64,000 nucleotides of DNA, taken from positions 149,038,939-149,102,938 of the forward strand of contig CM041292.1 of the NCBI GenBank assembly GCA_023052935.1, given 5' to 3'. The first letter of the stretch is position 1. Each line of letters opens with the position of its first letter. Below, in pieces: positions 33,745 to 46,009 of the stretch. A model generated the notes under the pieces. It had not been told where the DNA came from. It did no database searches and worked only from the letters and a program-made list of their open reading frames with translations. This stretch comes from Piezodorus guildinii (taxonomy: Eukaryota; Arthropoda; Insecta; Hemiptera; Pentatomidae). The position numbers and the translations under genes were made by a program.

Positions 33745-35685
33745 CCAAGAATTGCGGGGTGGAATCTTAGGAAATCATAAACATGAAGCCAGAAATTTCC
33801 AAGCCTCGATAAGTCGAGAAATATGGTTGCTATTGAATCCAAGGATCTAGGTCTTGTTAAAACAAAACGTTTTAACAATAAATTGAAATTTTGAAACTCT
33901 TAAAAAAAAAAATCCTTGAACCTGATGAATAACAACAAATCTAATTTAAAATTAAACGTAGAACAACTGTAAGTGCGAAATCGTAATTAGATTAGCTGGA
34001 AAAACCGAGGCAGAGTATGCAGAACTAAGAAAATGTTCTTTAAACTCATTTAAATACGCATGTTTTAAATATTTTTTAAGTTTTAGAGCTTAAATTAAAT
34101 TTAACAACCAGTTTTAAAAGTATTATTGTATGTATAACTAAAAATCGGTGAGAATTAAACAATGTAGTGCAGTGATTATCAATGAGGTTCTAAGATGATG
34201 TTTGTTCAGAAATGATGTTGTCGAGAACTGAAACATTACTTAAATGAATAGTTTTTCGGAATCCGACTGAAAACAGGCACGAAATGTTACTAAGCATGAG
34301 CCTAAACAGATCTCTGAGTTTTCAGTTTGACATTATACATCATAGAAAATTCTTATATCATTCACTATTTATCACTTTTTGTGTTTTATCACTATTTATC
34401 AAGTTTTTATAAAATATTAAAAATAAAAAAATGTACAAAATACGTTCGGGTAGATCAATTACACCGTTTTCAAATAGTTTGATATTCAAATAACTTAATT
34501 ACTTATTTTATGATAAATAAAGGAAACCTCCAGTATTCGTGAGCAATGTAATCTATTTTCAAAGTGATAACAGCAACTTCTAAAATTTTTAAATAATTTG
34601 GGGAATAAGCTAAACATAGGATGATAGGTCTTACAAGACTACATCGCCTAAATGATCTCAAATTCAACAGTAAATCTTGAGCGACACATGTTCTAATTTT
34701 TCAAGCCCGACGACACGAATGTGGACGAACATGTGGGATTCTGATATGCGGAAGTCGGCCTCCCATAGCCAAGGGGCTTAACTGGATTCGCTTTGTGTAA
34801 GGCAACCACAATGCAGTATCACCACAATAGACCCCTTGCAAAAACAAAAGCTTCTATTCACATATTCTTGTATTTAACGCTAATCAAGCTCTCTTCAAGC
34901 TGAGTAACTGTAACTAAAATAGACTTCTGAGTTTCTAAAACCAAATTAGACCTATGAAGAATGAAAGAGGGTTTCGGATTGAAATAAGCTATTTCTATCG
35001 AAAATGATTTAAATATTTCCGATATAATGAACTTGCATTACTAATTACGTTACTAATGTATAGTTCAATGGTGAAAAAATGACACTGTTTTTTTAATTTA
35101 ATATTTATTAGGAAATATTCTTTGTCTTTACTTAGTCAGATATATTTAGTTGAAATCAATTTTATCTAAATCTCTTTGACGGTAAAATACTGAATGCCTA
35201 GTTATCCATTTCTTTTTTGGGTTCCCTTGAAAATTAACTTCCGAAAAGTATTTATAATATCTCTCTGATTACGATTATTTTCTGTAGTAAAAATTATCGA
35301 AGAAAAAAAATTAGAAGCTATGGTCAATATGGATTTTAAATTATTTCGTATCCCCATATTCGATAAGTCATCGAAGAATGGTTAAGAAATATTAAAGTTC
35401 TCTGCAGCTGCAGCTACCGAGAACTGACATCAACTCTTCTACAGTATTTGTTAGTAACTATTCATCATGCAACTATTGAGAAAGTTGGAGTCATTGCTAA
35501 CGACAATAGAACACAATAATATGACTAAAGCTTATTTTCGGGCACGATCCGTGATTTTAAAGATGTTTGATATTGCGTATTCTTCTAATTACTGTACCAC
35601 AATATATTTTTTTGATTGTTCAAGAACAATCTCATTACACAGAAGATGTTATAATGTACTTAATATAGGAGCCAATACCATCTAA
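33745..35685. other. AT-rich stretch, nothing recognised
   Basis: No coding motif. A GC-richer patch at 34700-34860 contains AAGTCGGCCTCCCATAGCC and no recognisable family. Confidence 0.4.
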
Positions 35686-35689
35686 TCCC

Positions 35690-36170
35690 CTTCTTCTGCC
35701 TCATTATTAAATGACCATCGCATATTGCTCAAGGTCTACTTGTAAAGTACCTGTATCCAAATGATTTTTCCTCATTTTTACTACGGTTGTGTGGTTTACT
35801 GTGGCTTTTCGATTGTGCTAGAACAAAGAATAAAACATATCATGAAGTGTTTTCTATGATTTGTTGCGGTACCTCGGGGCGGTCTCATGTATCCCACCTT
35901 TATGGTGAGACTAACTGGCAATATTTCCTAGGATCGTTCCTTAACCAAACCATCAACTCCCAGCACCCTCCTTATATATATCTTGTACCTCCTTCAGTTC
36001 GAATTCTCAATTTATTCTCACGAAAATATACCGACTTTCTGACCTTTATACTCTTCGCACAGAAATAAAACATACGAACGCTCCTTACTTGCCCGTTCCA
36101 CCAGGAATTTTCTACCGTACGACATGTGCCATGCTCCCTCCTTTCATTCATTCAAATCGCCTAATTACGT
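35690..36170 (+). pseudogene. CR1/Jockey-like LINE C-terminal fragment
   Basis: Broken frames read IFPHFYYGCVVYCGFS (compare IFPHFDYCCTVYGG at 11330-11900), then YLVPPSVRILNLFSRKYTDF, RTLLTCPFHQEF and CHAPSFHSFKS. These correspond to the post-reverse-transcriptase tail of a CR1/L2/Jockey-type LINE. At least three frameshifts separate the blocks. It stops at the T10 run near 36171. Confidence 0.55.
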
Positions 36171-36174
36171 TTTT

Positions 36175-38179
36175 TTTTTTAATTTTATTTTATTGTAAAA
36201 TGGATCATTTTATTGAATGTGGAATTCATACAACAGATTGTTATGGGATGTTTTTGTTTTACTAATGACCACCAGGTGGCATTCGATGTTGGTTTGGATA
36301 ACGCTGAGAACTTACGCTAATTCTCTGGTGATTCTACTCCTGCTTTGATTTATAATGTCCCCGTCATATAATAGAAGAAACAAAACAACTTTAGTTTCTT
36401 CCTATTGTATTTAAAAATTACCTCTGATTCCTCACTTCATAAATATAATGAACAAATTTCAAAGCAATGCGCTCTAATTTAAGACTCCTGTCCCAATGAC
36501 TAAATTAAAGAAACAAGTTTCAATATACGGTAAGTATCAATATAAGGTTAAGAATAATAATTCTCTTGAATTACTAGCTGTTATTGATTATTTCATTTTC
36601 GGTAATAATTAACTTAAGACATTTACTATACAAATTAAATAATTAACTGATAATTAAAATGCATAATTATTAAATAGTCATAGTGTTTTTTCCTGTTAAC
36701 ATTTTCCACTGTACAGGTTATAAATATTGTACAATCACTTACTCAGCTATCGTTTAAAACCATTCATTCAATATTACGTCGTCCTTGGATAAGATAAACA
36801 CTGTAGCCTTTTTTCCTAATTAAAAAGGTTTTCGCTCCCAAAGGCAAAAAAAAAAAAACATAATACTGAGACATAGCATAAACAAAACACCCAGCTTTAA
36901 AATGTTTACAGACACTTTGAAGGGTCCTTAACTCTAAAAATAAAAGGAAAAGACAATTTTATAGGGAAAATTTGTATATTTATGTTTCTCCATTTTATAG
37001 TTTCTTTGGTAATCTATTCCTCCATTTACAAATGATCGGAAAAAGGTTATAATTTCACAAATAGACTTTTCAATTATAGTTTAAATTCTGCAGCTTTAGA
37101 ATTACAAAAAAATAATAGTAACAATACATATATTATAACAGTAGCTAACAGACGGATCTGAATAAAAGAAGTTACGTCCAAGTAACGGACCGTCAATGTA
37201 GCATAATTATATATAAATACATTTAATATTGATAGTGATATTTAACATCAACCAATATTTATTTCCTTTTTGAGTACGATGTTTAAGAATTCTTTTTAGA
37301 AAAATGATGGCTTACATAAAACAGGTCATGCATTTATTATGCGTCCTCTATGCATATCTGACTAGAGAAATATTACCGAGTATACCACACTTTTCGGAAG
37401 TAAACCAAAAACAAAAAAAAATCGAGGGGGATCGTTGTATAATACAATGTAAATAAAATAAAAAAAATCAAGAATAGTATTTATTTTTAAACTAAGAATG
37501 ATTAAATAATTTATAGAATAGGCTTCAAGTCTGCTTTGCGGATTTTGACAAATCTTTCTATATTCAAATTCGTCTATATTAGGTACTAATATAAAAAGCA
37601 ATATCCACTTCTATACGTCATCTTATAAATAAATTAAGATCTGAAAACAATAATTTGTCTGTCATGATTTCTGGAAAATTTCACGGCTCGATAAATAAAA
37701 AAAGTTTTATTTTCGTTGTAATTTTGCCCCTAAAGAAATATTTTAGCTACATCAAATGAACCACTCTGAAAAAAGTACAGGAACAAAAAAGTGGATATTC
37801 GGTTTTGTTTTCATGGAAATATGAGAATGCTAATTTAGACAAAAACTTTTTATTGTTCTTATATACCATATACTCGTATGAACAAAATTCTATAATTAGA
37901 AACATTAAAGAGTTACCTGCAATTTTGAGTAGAAATGACAGGCGTAAAATATATTTATAAAAAAACTTATTTATTTATTTATAAAAAATTAATATTCAGA
38001 TTAATTATCCTAATCAAAATTTTCGAATATCAGCAATCTGATAAATTAAGATTAGAAAGAATAAACTAGAAATTCAACATAAAGCATTAAAATCGATCAA
38101 TTTCACCTTATATATATATTTATTTTTTTATTTATTTTTTTTAATGTACAACTTGATAGAGATGCTTTTTCTTTGCCTT
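36175..38179. other. AT-rich stretch, nothing recognised
   Basis: Read on both strands; only homopolymers and short AT repeats. Confidence 0.4.
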
Positions 38180-38192
38180 ATCTATAATTAAA

Positions 38193-38601
38193 CCGGTGAC
38201 GCGCCGAGAGCGAGGGTCTAGGATCTTTTGGATTCCGCTTTTTCCTCCACAAGTGGAGGAAAAGCCCAGTCTGGGTCCCTCTATAGCACTTGTATATTTT
38301 GTATATAGTTATGTTTGTTTGAATGAAGTTAGTTTATTTGCAAATTTATTTATCTCAATTATAGGTTAATGTTTTGTTTTTATATTTATTATTATTTAAT
38401 TCTATATATATCATTTATTTGTATTTATCTCAGTTATAGGTTGTTGTTTGTTTTCTTATTTTGTATATATATTATATTTTATTTATTTGACTTTATCATT
38501 GTATATATTGTGTGAATGGGTTCATATATCACTATTACTAATGTTCATATAGAAACAAATTGTAATAAATCTCAATAAAAAAAATAAATAAATAAATAAA
38601 A
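38193..38601 (+). mobile_element. 5'-truncated LINE 3' end with 13-bp target-site duplication
   Basis: Flanked by the exact 13-bp direct repeat ATCTATAATTAAA at 38180-38192 and 38602-38614, and ending in a (AAAT)n-type A-rich tail. The body starts GAGAGCGAGGGTCTAGGATC-like sequence, has a GC-rich patch containing TCCTCCACAAGTGGAGGAAA (a hairpin with CCTCCAC facing GTGGAGG), and an internal duplication of ATTTATCTCARTTATAGGTT. An inverted copy more than 90 percent similar lies at 54049-54455. Both begin at almost the same point, so the unit could be a short non-autonomous element instead of a randomly truncated LINE. Confidence 0.85.
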
Positions 38602-38659
38602 ATCTATAATTAAATAAGTATTCCCTTATTAATAATACGGGACTAATGATAAAGCCTAC

Positions 38660-38840
38660 CATATCCCGAGGGAGGATTGGCTGAGTGTGTTGAGTTGACC
38701 ACAGATGTCCCAAAACTTGAAACCAAAAAATTACGAGTTCGCTTTTCGGTCCCGGGGCATTAATTCTCCCACCCTCACCCCCTGGCCAGAGAAGCTCCGT
38801 ACAGTCTTCAATTCGAGATAGGGAGGAAAATCCTTTTGCT
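38660..38840 (+). mobile_element. Probable tRNA-derived SINE
   Basis: GGATTGGCTGAGTGTGTTGA resembles the A box of Leu/Ser-type tRNA genes, and ACGAGTTCGCTTTTCGGTCC holds a decayed B box. GC-richer than its surroundings. No family partner was seen in the window. Confidence 0.35.
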
Positions 38841-38844
38841 CTAA

Positions 38845-39730
38845 TAATAATAATTCTATAATTAATACATTATTCACTACAGAAATCAATTTTCTACTAA
38901 ATAAACGAAAATTAATATTGGATGTAAGGAAAAAAGGTTTACATAAACCCCCGTCTAGTTATACTTATAGCTTTCTGATAATCGCTCTTAGTGATACGTT
39001 TCCTGTATGTAAGTCAGTTGACTAGCTAATACAAAAAAAACATACCACTCTTAAAAAACGAAAATCCATTGAGAAAGAACCCCAAGACGTAAATCAACAA
39101 GCATAATAACAGTCAATTGGAACACAATTGATTAATTCATCTCTTTCAAAAACTGAACAAAGGAGGGGAGTTTCGCTAGTGACATACACCAGAGGTTAAA
39201 AGTCATTTTTTAACTATTCCAACTAATTACAGAACATTTTCCAATAAAAGATGACGAGGAATTATTTCATGAACGACTCGGTTTAGAGAGGAAGAAATCA
39301 TTTATGGTTAGCATCCTTTTTAGAAATAATTTTTTTTACGTTAATATGTTCATAAGTGAATGCTATTGTAAATGCTATTCAAAAGAGAGAGGGTACTTAT
39401 TAATATAAGTAAGTATATTAATATTCATTTTCAATATAGTTCCATACAGGTTAAAACCACCTCTTACCAACTGTTGAAATATAGACCATAAGGAAAATAG
39501 TAATGAATATAATAATTTTATTTTATTTTTTGAAGAGGAAATTTGTTTTGCTGCTAACTATTAAAATATCTCAGATTTCGCATATAATATTTAAAATGTA
39601 AAGTAGTAATTTATACAATTCCAAAAATAAATTTACTTAATTGCTGGCATATTACTTAATAGGCAAAACAATAAATAAAATAAAATTAATTTGTCTATTT
39701 CTTAATAAATAAATATTGAATAAGAAATAG
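38845..39730. other. AT-rich stretch, nothing recognised
   Basis: No motif seen. Confidence 0.4.
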
Positions 39731-39734
39731 CAAA

Positions 39735-40395
39735 CACGACAATAAACGGTGGAGATCTTGGTGATATCGATATATTAGGGCATACTTTTGAACAAGTAGA
39801 GAAATTTAAGTATTTAGGTTCAATGATAAAAGAAAAAATGAAATCCGGAGGAAATAAAGTCTCGGTTAAAGGCGGAAAATGCGTGTTATTTTTCAGTTGC
39901 TAAATTACTTAGCTCGTGGCTTCTGTCTAAAAACTTAAAGTAAGAATTTATAAAACTATTATTCTTCCGACGGTCCTTTACGGATGCGAAACGTGGTCGC
40001 TTACTTTGAAAGATGAACATCGGCTTAAGGTTTTCGAAAATAAGTTACTGCGTAAAATATTTGGTCCGAATAGAAATAAGGCACTGGGGAGTTTAGAAGG
40101 TTGCACGACGCGGAATTGCAAAGCTTGTACTCTGTGAATATAATTGAGTTGATAGCATTGAGGAGGCTCAAATGGGCGACTAAAGTTGTTATGCTTGGTG
40201 AGAAACAAATTCCGAGAAAGTTGGTACTCGCTGAACCGACTAGTAGGCGTCCGAAAGGTAGGACGAAGCGTCGATGGGAGGATTGCGTTAAGGCTGATCT
40301 CGGGAGCTTGGGCTTGAACGGTGATCATTGGACGAGTCTGTGTAGACAGTATTTGGTGGTATCGACACCGAACCTCTGTGTTCGGTAGGCCTGTT
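39735..40395 (+). pseudogene. LINE C-terminal fragment (VLYGCETW group)
   Basis: Frames read GDIDILGHTFEQVEKFKYLG, then IKTIILPTVLYGCETWSLTL with KDEHRLKVFENKLLRKIFGP, then after a frameshift LHDAELQSLYSVNIIELIAL, RRLKWATKVVMLGEKQIPRK, RRPKGRTKRRWEDCVKADLG and a stop at 40386. These are the standard blocks after the reverse transcriptase palm of a widespread arthropod LINE group. It complements the 5' half at 27357-27850, which belongs to the same group by motif. One or two frameshifts; no poly(A) tail recognised. Confidence 0.75.
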
Positions 40396-40399
40396 ATTT

Positions 40400-41100
40400 T
40401 TATTATTAAACACCATATATATACCGAGGAAACTGATCCGAGCCAGCGCTAACTTGTGCAGATCAAGAGCTTGAAAGGATGTCGTTATTTCATTCTTGAC
40501 CGTTTTGCTAAACTCTAAGGAAATTGGAGTTCTAGGGCGGCGTTATTTTTGCAAACGTTTGGACATTTAGTGAAATATCGATATAATGAGAAAAGTTCTT
40601 AAGAAATCAAAAAATTCGGATTGAGTAAGTGTAAGAAATAGACATAGATAAAACGTTTATGTCATGAAGTAGGGTATAGTATACGAACTTTGGCAACATG
40701 GAATTCTAAACTACTACTAGACTACTACCGCCATCCAACCTACCAAGGGGAACGTATCACGGCCTTAAACAACTCTTTCTCCTCCTGGTAACCAATAATA
40801 ATACTAAAAATGGATTAAAACTGAGCCTTTAGTGTTGAATTTTTTTTTTCTAGCGAACTGACCGAATGAATATAAGTATGCTTTTCCACCAGTAATTAAA
40901 ATGAGTAAGATTCTTGCATGAAATATAATGAAGGGAATCCTTCCACTTTTCTTTTTCCGCTAATATCCTTGTACTCTGTTACAGAGCCTTCATCACAAGA
41001 TTTAGTTGAATCATATATATTTAAATGAGGAAGTTGGAGTGCGGTAATAAAAAAAAAATGAAAGAAAAAAAAATCCACACCAACAAGTAGTACTTATTTT
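40400..41100. other. AT-rich stretch, possible flank of the hammerhead repeat
   Basis: Mostly unrecognised. On the minus strand 40996-40970 reads GTGATGAAGGCTCTGTAACA followed by GAG, resembling a decayed hammerhead box plus stem II, about 148 bases from the core at 41108-41146. Confidence 0.35.
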
Positions 41101-41107
41101 AATAATT

Positions 41108-41146
41108 TGCCAACGTTTCGGCCTACGTTGCGGGCCTTCATCAGAG
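41108..41146 (-). ncRNA. Hammerhead ribozyme core, best preserved
   Basis: Minus strand: CTGATGA (41144-41138), stem II with GGCC facing GGCC (loop CGCAACGTA), GAAAC (41116-41112) and GTTGGC. All invariant core positions of a type I hammerhead are present. Stem III is AC/GT only; the residue after ACGT is T, an allowed cleavage nucleotide. Stem I beyond two base pairs was not found, so activity as a monomer is doubtful. The wording of stem II (AGGCCC...AGGCC) is that of Penelope-like hammerheads. The continuing upstream sequence CGGTCAATTAAACTCCAT (plus strand, 41178-41196) recurs at 51290-51310 as AGTCAACTAAACTCCAT. Confidence 0.75.
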
Positions 41147-41275
41147 TTACTCAGAGAAGTTGTTTCAAAAAGTGTCTCAACGGTCAATTAAACTCCATCA
41201 TAATACGAGTATATATATTTAATGTTTTGCAACTTAATAATAAAAACCTCTGCATTATATATATTAATGTTATTA

Positions 41276-41987
41276 TTGGGTTGTTTCACATGAAATGTCC
41301 GTTTTTATAGTTTCTGAAATACATAAAGAATTTTGCAGGTCTCTGTTGTTTTCTTCCGAATGTTTACATATTTAAAGTAAACAGTTACTAATCCTCTACC
41401 TTTGTATTATAAACATTAGCTTCCCAATCAATTATCCACTTTTTAGTAGAAGACCTCCGTCCGTAACAGACAACGATGTCCTCAAACATACAGTAGAAGG
41501 AAATCCCTACCAAACAGTTAAAGGACTTTCAGCACAACTAAATGCAAGTGCATCTACCGTTTCCAGACATTTAAAGTGTGTTGGGAAAGTAAAAAAGCTC
41601 GATGCATGGGTACCTCATGATCTCACTGAGCGGCAGTTCCAAAACATACCGCGCAAAAATTGAAAGAACTGGGCTACGAAGTTCTTCCGCACCCACCATA
41701 TTCTCCCGACTTGTTCTAACAGATTACCACCAGTTCAGGGATTTAGACAAATTCGTCAAAGGAAAACTTTTTGAATATGATGATCATGTGTAAAGTGCGT
41801 TTTCAGATTTTTTTTTACTTTAAAGCTCAGAGTTTTTCGGTTCGGGGATAAAAAAGTTGGTGTCACGTTGGGAAAAATGTGTAGAAAAAGAAGGTAAATA
41901 CTTCGAATAAAATTATCTTGCTTTCATATCGTATTTTTAATAAAATCCTTTACTTTGAAAATGGGCATTTCATGTGACACAACCCAA
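41276..41987 (+). mobile_element. mariner element, copy 2, complete ends, doubly deleted
   Basis: Flanked by TA on both sides (41274-41275 and 41988-41989) with matched terminal repeats: TTGGGTTGTTTCACATGAAA at the left and its near-complement TTTCATGTGACACAACCCAA at the right. Length 712 bp against about 1.3 kb for a full mariner. Compared with copy 1 it also lacks the N-terminal helix-turn-helix coding region (the jump is at TTTTTAGTA/GAAGACCTCC, about 41450). Like copy 1 it lacks the centre of the catalytic domain, with a slightly different endpoint (CGGCAG/TTCCAAAAC). Retained: the KGLSAQLNASASTVSRHLK region, WVPHDLTERQ and DYHQFRDLDKFVKGKLFEYD. With both ends present it could have moved in trans as a non-autonomous element. 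Confidence 0.9.
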
Positions 41988-41989
41988 TA

Positions 41990-42815
41990 CTATATTATAA
42001 CTCCTTGAGACCTATATTATCACTCTTGCTACTCAAAGGTGAATGAAATAAAATACATATCTATAAAAAAAAGCTATACCATTAGTACATGACATCTTAC
42101 GTTTCTTTGGAATAATACTACACCACTTTGCCAAAAAGTCAGAAGGCTAAAAACCATTCGTCAGTTGTCGCCTTCCTGCAGTAATCTTCAAATGATACTC
42201 ATAGTTCGCTGATTTTATGTGGTCAGTTCTCTTCGGTTACATTCCCAAGCATCAATCTTTCGAGCTTCACCTCTATCTTTTTAATTTATTTAGATATGCC
42301 TTGTTAAAGATTTCCTGATATCTAGCATTGTTTACCGCTTGGCTAAGAAGAGTGTATGGATTGCCATGAGAAATACGTGAATCAAACCGTCATTTCCGGG
42401 AGACAAAAAGTTTTCACTAGGCCTTTGTAAATTGGTAGATACATAAAAAAGTGAGGCTTTCTTCGATATTAAATAGGTAGTTTAGTTTGTAGGTTTTAGG
42501 TCGAATATTCATGTTTCAAGTCTATCTCATGGGTTCATCTATATATATTAAAAAAAAAAAATAAGCATTATGTGTTTATGGCAAATTTTATGAAGTTTAT
42601 TTTTGTAGAAGATAAAAAACTCATTGATAAATGACTGCATATTGAACGATTATTTACGGTCAAAGAAGTTTTCATAAAACTGTTCCTATAGTAAAGTACT
42701 CTCTCAGTTACTACTCTATTACTACTTACTCTCTCATATTTAAAAAAAAAGAACATGTACCTCAAAAATTCATAAAGGGAAGACCCCAAGAAGGTTCCGT
42801 ACTGTAATAGTTGAT
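41990..42815. other. AT-rich stretch, nothing recognised
   Basis: No motif seen. Confidence 0.4.
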
Positions 42816-42819
42816 TAGG

Positions 42820-43018
42820 CCAAATAGATCATGCTCAGTTTTTTGCCCAATTTTTGTGTACCCACTTTATAGAGGCTGGATAGCCCCAAGAGGGTCTCCA
42901 TAACCAGGGTCGCTCTACGCTGAAATAACAGAATAAATAATTCTGCCTTAGCTGAGGTTCGAACCCGGAAAGAGGAGAACAGTACACTATTGCTCTGCCC
43001 ATTAGACCACACCGCTCC
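42820..43018 (-). mobile_element. tRNA-derived SINE, family 1, minus copy
   Basis: On the minus strand GAGCGGTGTGGTCTAATGGG holds an A box (TGGTCTAATGG) and CCGGGTTCGAACCTCAGC a B box, with the spacing of a tRNA head. The body GGCAGAATTATTTATTCTG, GACCCTGGTTATGGAGACC and TATAAAGTGGGTACACAAAA matches the plus copy at 56812-56975. Confidence 0.8.
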
Positions 43019-43024
43019 CTAATA

Positions 43025-44075
43025 TAAGCAATATTTAGAAGCTAGAATATCTTTTCGGTCCTAAATAGAATTTCATCATTAACTATAAATAGAATAACGA
43101 TGAGGCGGAGATGAAGCCCACACAGTATCATGTCAAGAATTGGTTGAACTCGATTCATGCAATCTAAAAAATAATATTCGTCAGCTGTTTATAAACTACT
43201 AATTAAATTTCGTATCAACTCAAAAAATGTATTTGTAATTTCTATTTGATATGACATTTGGCGTAGTTATTTTAGTCAACGGGTTCATGGTTCGTTAAAG
43301 GTCTGCTATTCTGGATCGATCTGAACAGAGGCTGTGTCATTCCCAGTAACCAACCACCTTTTTTACGTATCAGGTATGCGCTCCCTATCTAAAAAAATCC
43401 ATAAGCAAGTAGTTCGAGAAGTTAACAATACAAATGAGAAAGTCATACCATGACGGATTTGTATTTTTTTAAACATATAACAAAGACTGGGTCAAAAGGT
43501 AGTAGTTTAAGTAAATGTTTCAAACCCTATTTATGTATTCATTATTAATAAATAAGAGAATAATGTTCGTTTCTCGAATAATTTTGCACCAAGAGGTAAA
43601 CGTAAAGCTTGAGTAAAGGATTAAAAGTAACGAAATTACTCAGTATATATAATACTCAGAGGTGGAATAGCTGAAACAACAAAGGAGGTACTAAGTTACT
43701 TTATATCGTGGTTAAGAATTATAAAAATAATACACAATTCGGTTCCAAACTCATGGGATTTTCTTACCCGGCATCTATCGTTTCTATTACATCTTATCAG
43801 TGCCATTTATTAAGTCTTGTTAAGCTTGGTATGTTTATAGATACATTGATTGATTTCACATTAATTTATTCCCTCTCAAATAATGTTTTCTATATGTATT
43901 CTCAAGATTCAATAATTGAATAATTAATATTTCTTGCTTATAAAATTTCTGTTGATGAAAATTAAAAACAGAAACGAAAAAGGCTATACAGTACCTACAA
44001 TACTTAACGGCCGTGAGGGTTTAGCATATCACAAAGACAGTACGGGTCGGACTCACCTAAGGGTCCTATCATGAA
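43025..44075. other. AT-rich stretch, nothing recognised
   Basis: The 71-codon frame at 43708 shows no motif. Confidence 0.4.
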
Positions 44076-44077
44076 AT

Positions 44078-44089
44078 ATATGTATATAT

Positions 44090-44139
<50 letters not shown>
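44078..44139. repeat. (TA)n microsatellite
   Basis: About 30 TA units with one AA interruption near 44101. Confidence 0.95.
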
Positions 44140-44141
<2 letters not shown>

Positions 44142-45059
44142 GTATTTTAAAATATTCTTCAAATTGAGCTTAATAGCTCCTGACCTACTATATTTTTAAT
44201 GGACTTATTGGAGATTTTCGACATAAATAGAAACTTTTCAACTATTTATTATAAAAACTAATGTAGTATAAAAACAATCATTGCTGATATAATCAAATGG
44301 TGAAAAGTGAACCAAAAATTAATTCCTTTATTATTTATAAATATATACATATGCGGCTGCAACACATGTAATAGCAATCATAATCTGGGACACAGATACT
44401 ATTTGTGTTGTTAAAATAATGTTAACGTTTTATTTTTTGTTAACAGAAAGAATAACTCATTATTCTTGCAATTTATGTGGTGATTCCACCATTGGTGACC
44501 CCGATTAGCAATATCAATGACGTCAGCAAAACCAAGCTTTTTAAGGGGATGAAAAACCCAATAAGTAACTACTCTTAGTTTGTAACTCCATTAAGATGCA
44601 AAAAGTTCACACACTACTTCCTTCAATGAAGCGTTAATGTTGAAGTAACTGATCATCTCCAGTTAAACAAGGTCCATCTTTCTTTCATTTATTTATATAT
44701 CGTTCTTTCATTTATTTATTTTATATTTCTCTCATTTATTTATAATATTTCTTTCACTTTTTTCTATACTTGGAGTGTCTTATATCACTAATAATCATTT
44801 CCATTGATTTTGGCAAATTGTATCACTTCTCGATAAATCGATAATTATAAAAGGGTTAACAAGGTTCCTTCTCTCTGACCTAAAACAAAAAACCGATTAT
44901 AAATCTTTAGAATCCTTTCCAGCAGAATCCTTAATGTCTAGAAATACCTTCCTTCCAATTTTAAAACATTTTACAATACTCTACTTGTTCATTTCTCAAT
45001 AACACAGTTTCATCTAAATTAAAATACTAGTCAATAAAATCAGATGGTTTCCATTCGCC

Positions 45060-45200
45060 TACAACATGCCTTGTTGATGAACCACAATAGGGGTCGAAAT
45101 GTTGGCAAACAATAAAATAGTTGAAACTATTTAGTTGTTTCATTTAATGACCGCTACCCAGACTAATTCCTTCCAGTAATTCTTAACGGTCAACTAATTA
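45060..45200 (+). mobile_element. Foldback-family right arm with degenerate hammerhead
   Basis: Matches 1391-1520: GTTGGCAAACAATAAA, ATAGTTGAAACTATTTAG, TTTCATTTAATGACCGC, CAGACTAATTCCTTCCAGTA and CGGTCAACTAAT in the same order. The ribozyme core is decayed (GTTGATGA for CTGATGA, GAAAT for GAAAC; stem II ACC/GGT-like). A possible decayed left arm with AAACTTTTCAACTATTTATT is at about 44230-44260, which would make an element of about 1 kb; that pairing is tentative. Confidence 0.7.
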
Positions 45201-45403
45201 TATCCAAAATAAATAAAAACTAATAATAAGCTAATGATAAAAGATTTCAGCATCCGTATCTTCAGTAATTACTAATTTAAACCATCTGTTATACACGTAA
45301 TAATTTTAAAGTAAGAGAGAAGAAGTTAGTAAGTAATAATAGTACTCTTGAGTTTAATGTTGCGAAAACTAAAGGAGTTGGCAATTCACAATCTCCTCTA
45401 CCA

Positions 45404-45930
45404 CTAGGGTTTATACAAAACCGACATTTTAGAAAACCGGTTTTCGAATAGTAATTTTTCCAGAAAACCGGTTTCGAATTTTTATTATTCGTTGCTTATG
45501 CATGATTTTCACTATGAGGGTGTACATATTTTTATAATAGTGAAACGAGGTATTCAGCAAAGGGTTGGAATAAATAAAAACAATTAGAAAATGTATAACT
45601 GTGTATTATATAACGTAAATTATAATCAAAGCCGAAAGACAAGAGTAAATAACGTTTATGCATTCATACTTATTAAAATCAATTTTAGTTTTAAAGACAA
45701 TTAAGCAAAGGACCAAGTATTTTCTATTCAGGGCAATTTTAATACCAATTTAAATATTCTATTCATTTTTTTTTTTTTTTTTTTTTGTTTAATGAAATAT
45801 GATTTCAGAAAACAGGGGACGTCTATCCATTTGCTATTAAGCTGTGTTCTTAATTTATTCACAAAATTTCCCGAAATAGAAAATACCTTCTCACTTGCAA
45901 CCGAACTAGGCTTAATCGTTTTTAAAGCCT
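45404..45930 (-). pseudogene. hAT transposon 3' end with dimerisation domain
   Basis: On the minus strand an uninterrupted frame near 45930-45800 reads IKPSSVASEKVFSISGNFVN and KLRTQLNSKWIDVPCFLKSY. This is the C-terminal dimerisation domain of hAT transposases (family consensus TSxxSERxFS, later LxxxxV..L.FL). It is followed by AT-rich sequence and then repeats of GAAAACCGGTTTTC close to the presumed 3' end, where the minus strand finishes TTTTGTATAAACCCTAG at about 45404. The rest of the transposase and the other end were not found; the T20 run at 45768-45786 lies just beyond the coding part. Confidence 0.8.
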
Positions 45931-46009
45931 GATTTTAAAAATTTATATTTTTATAATATTAAAATATGTTACCTACTTAGGTGCATTTTGTATATCATCC
46001 ATATCAAAT

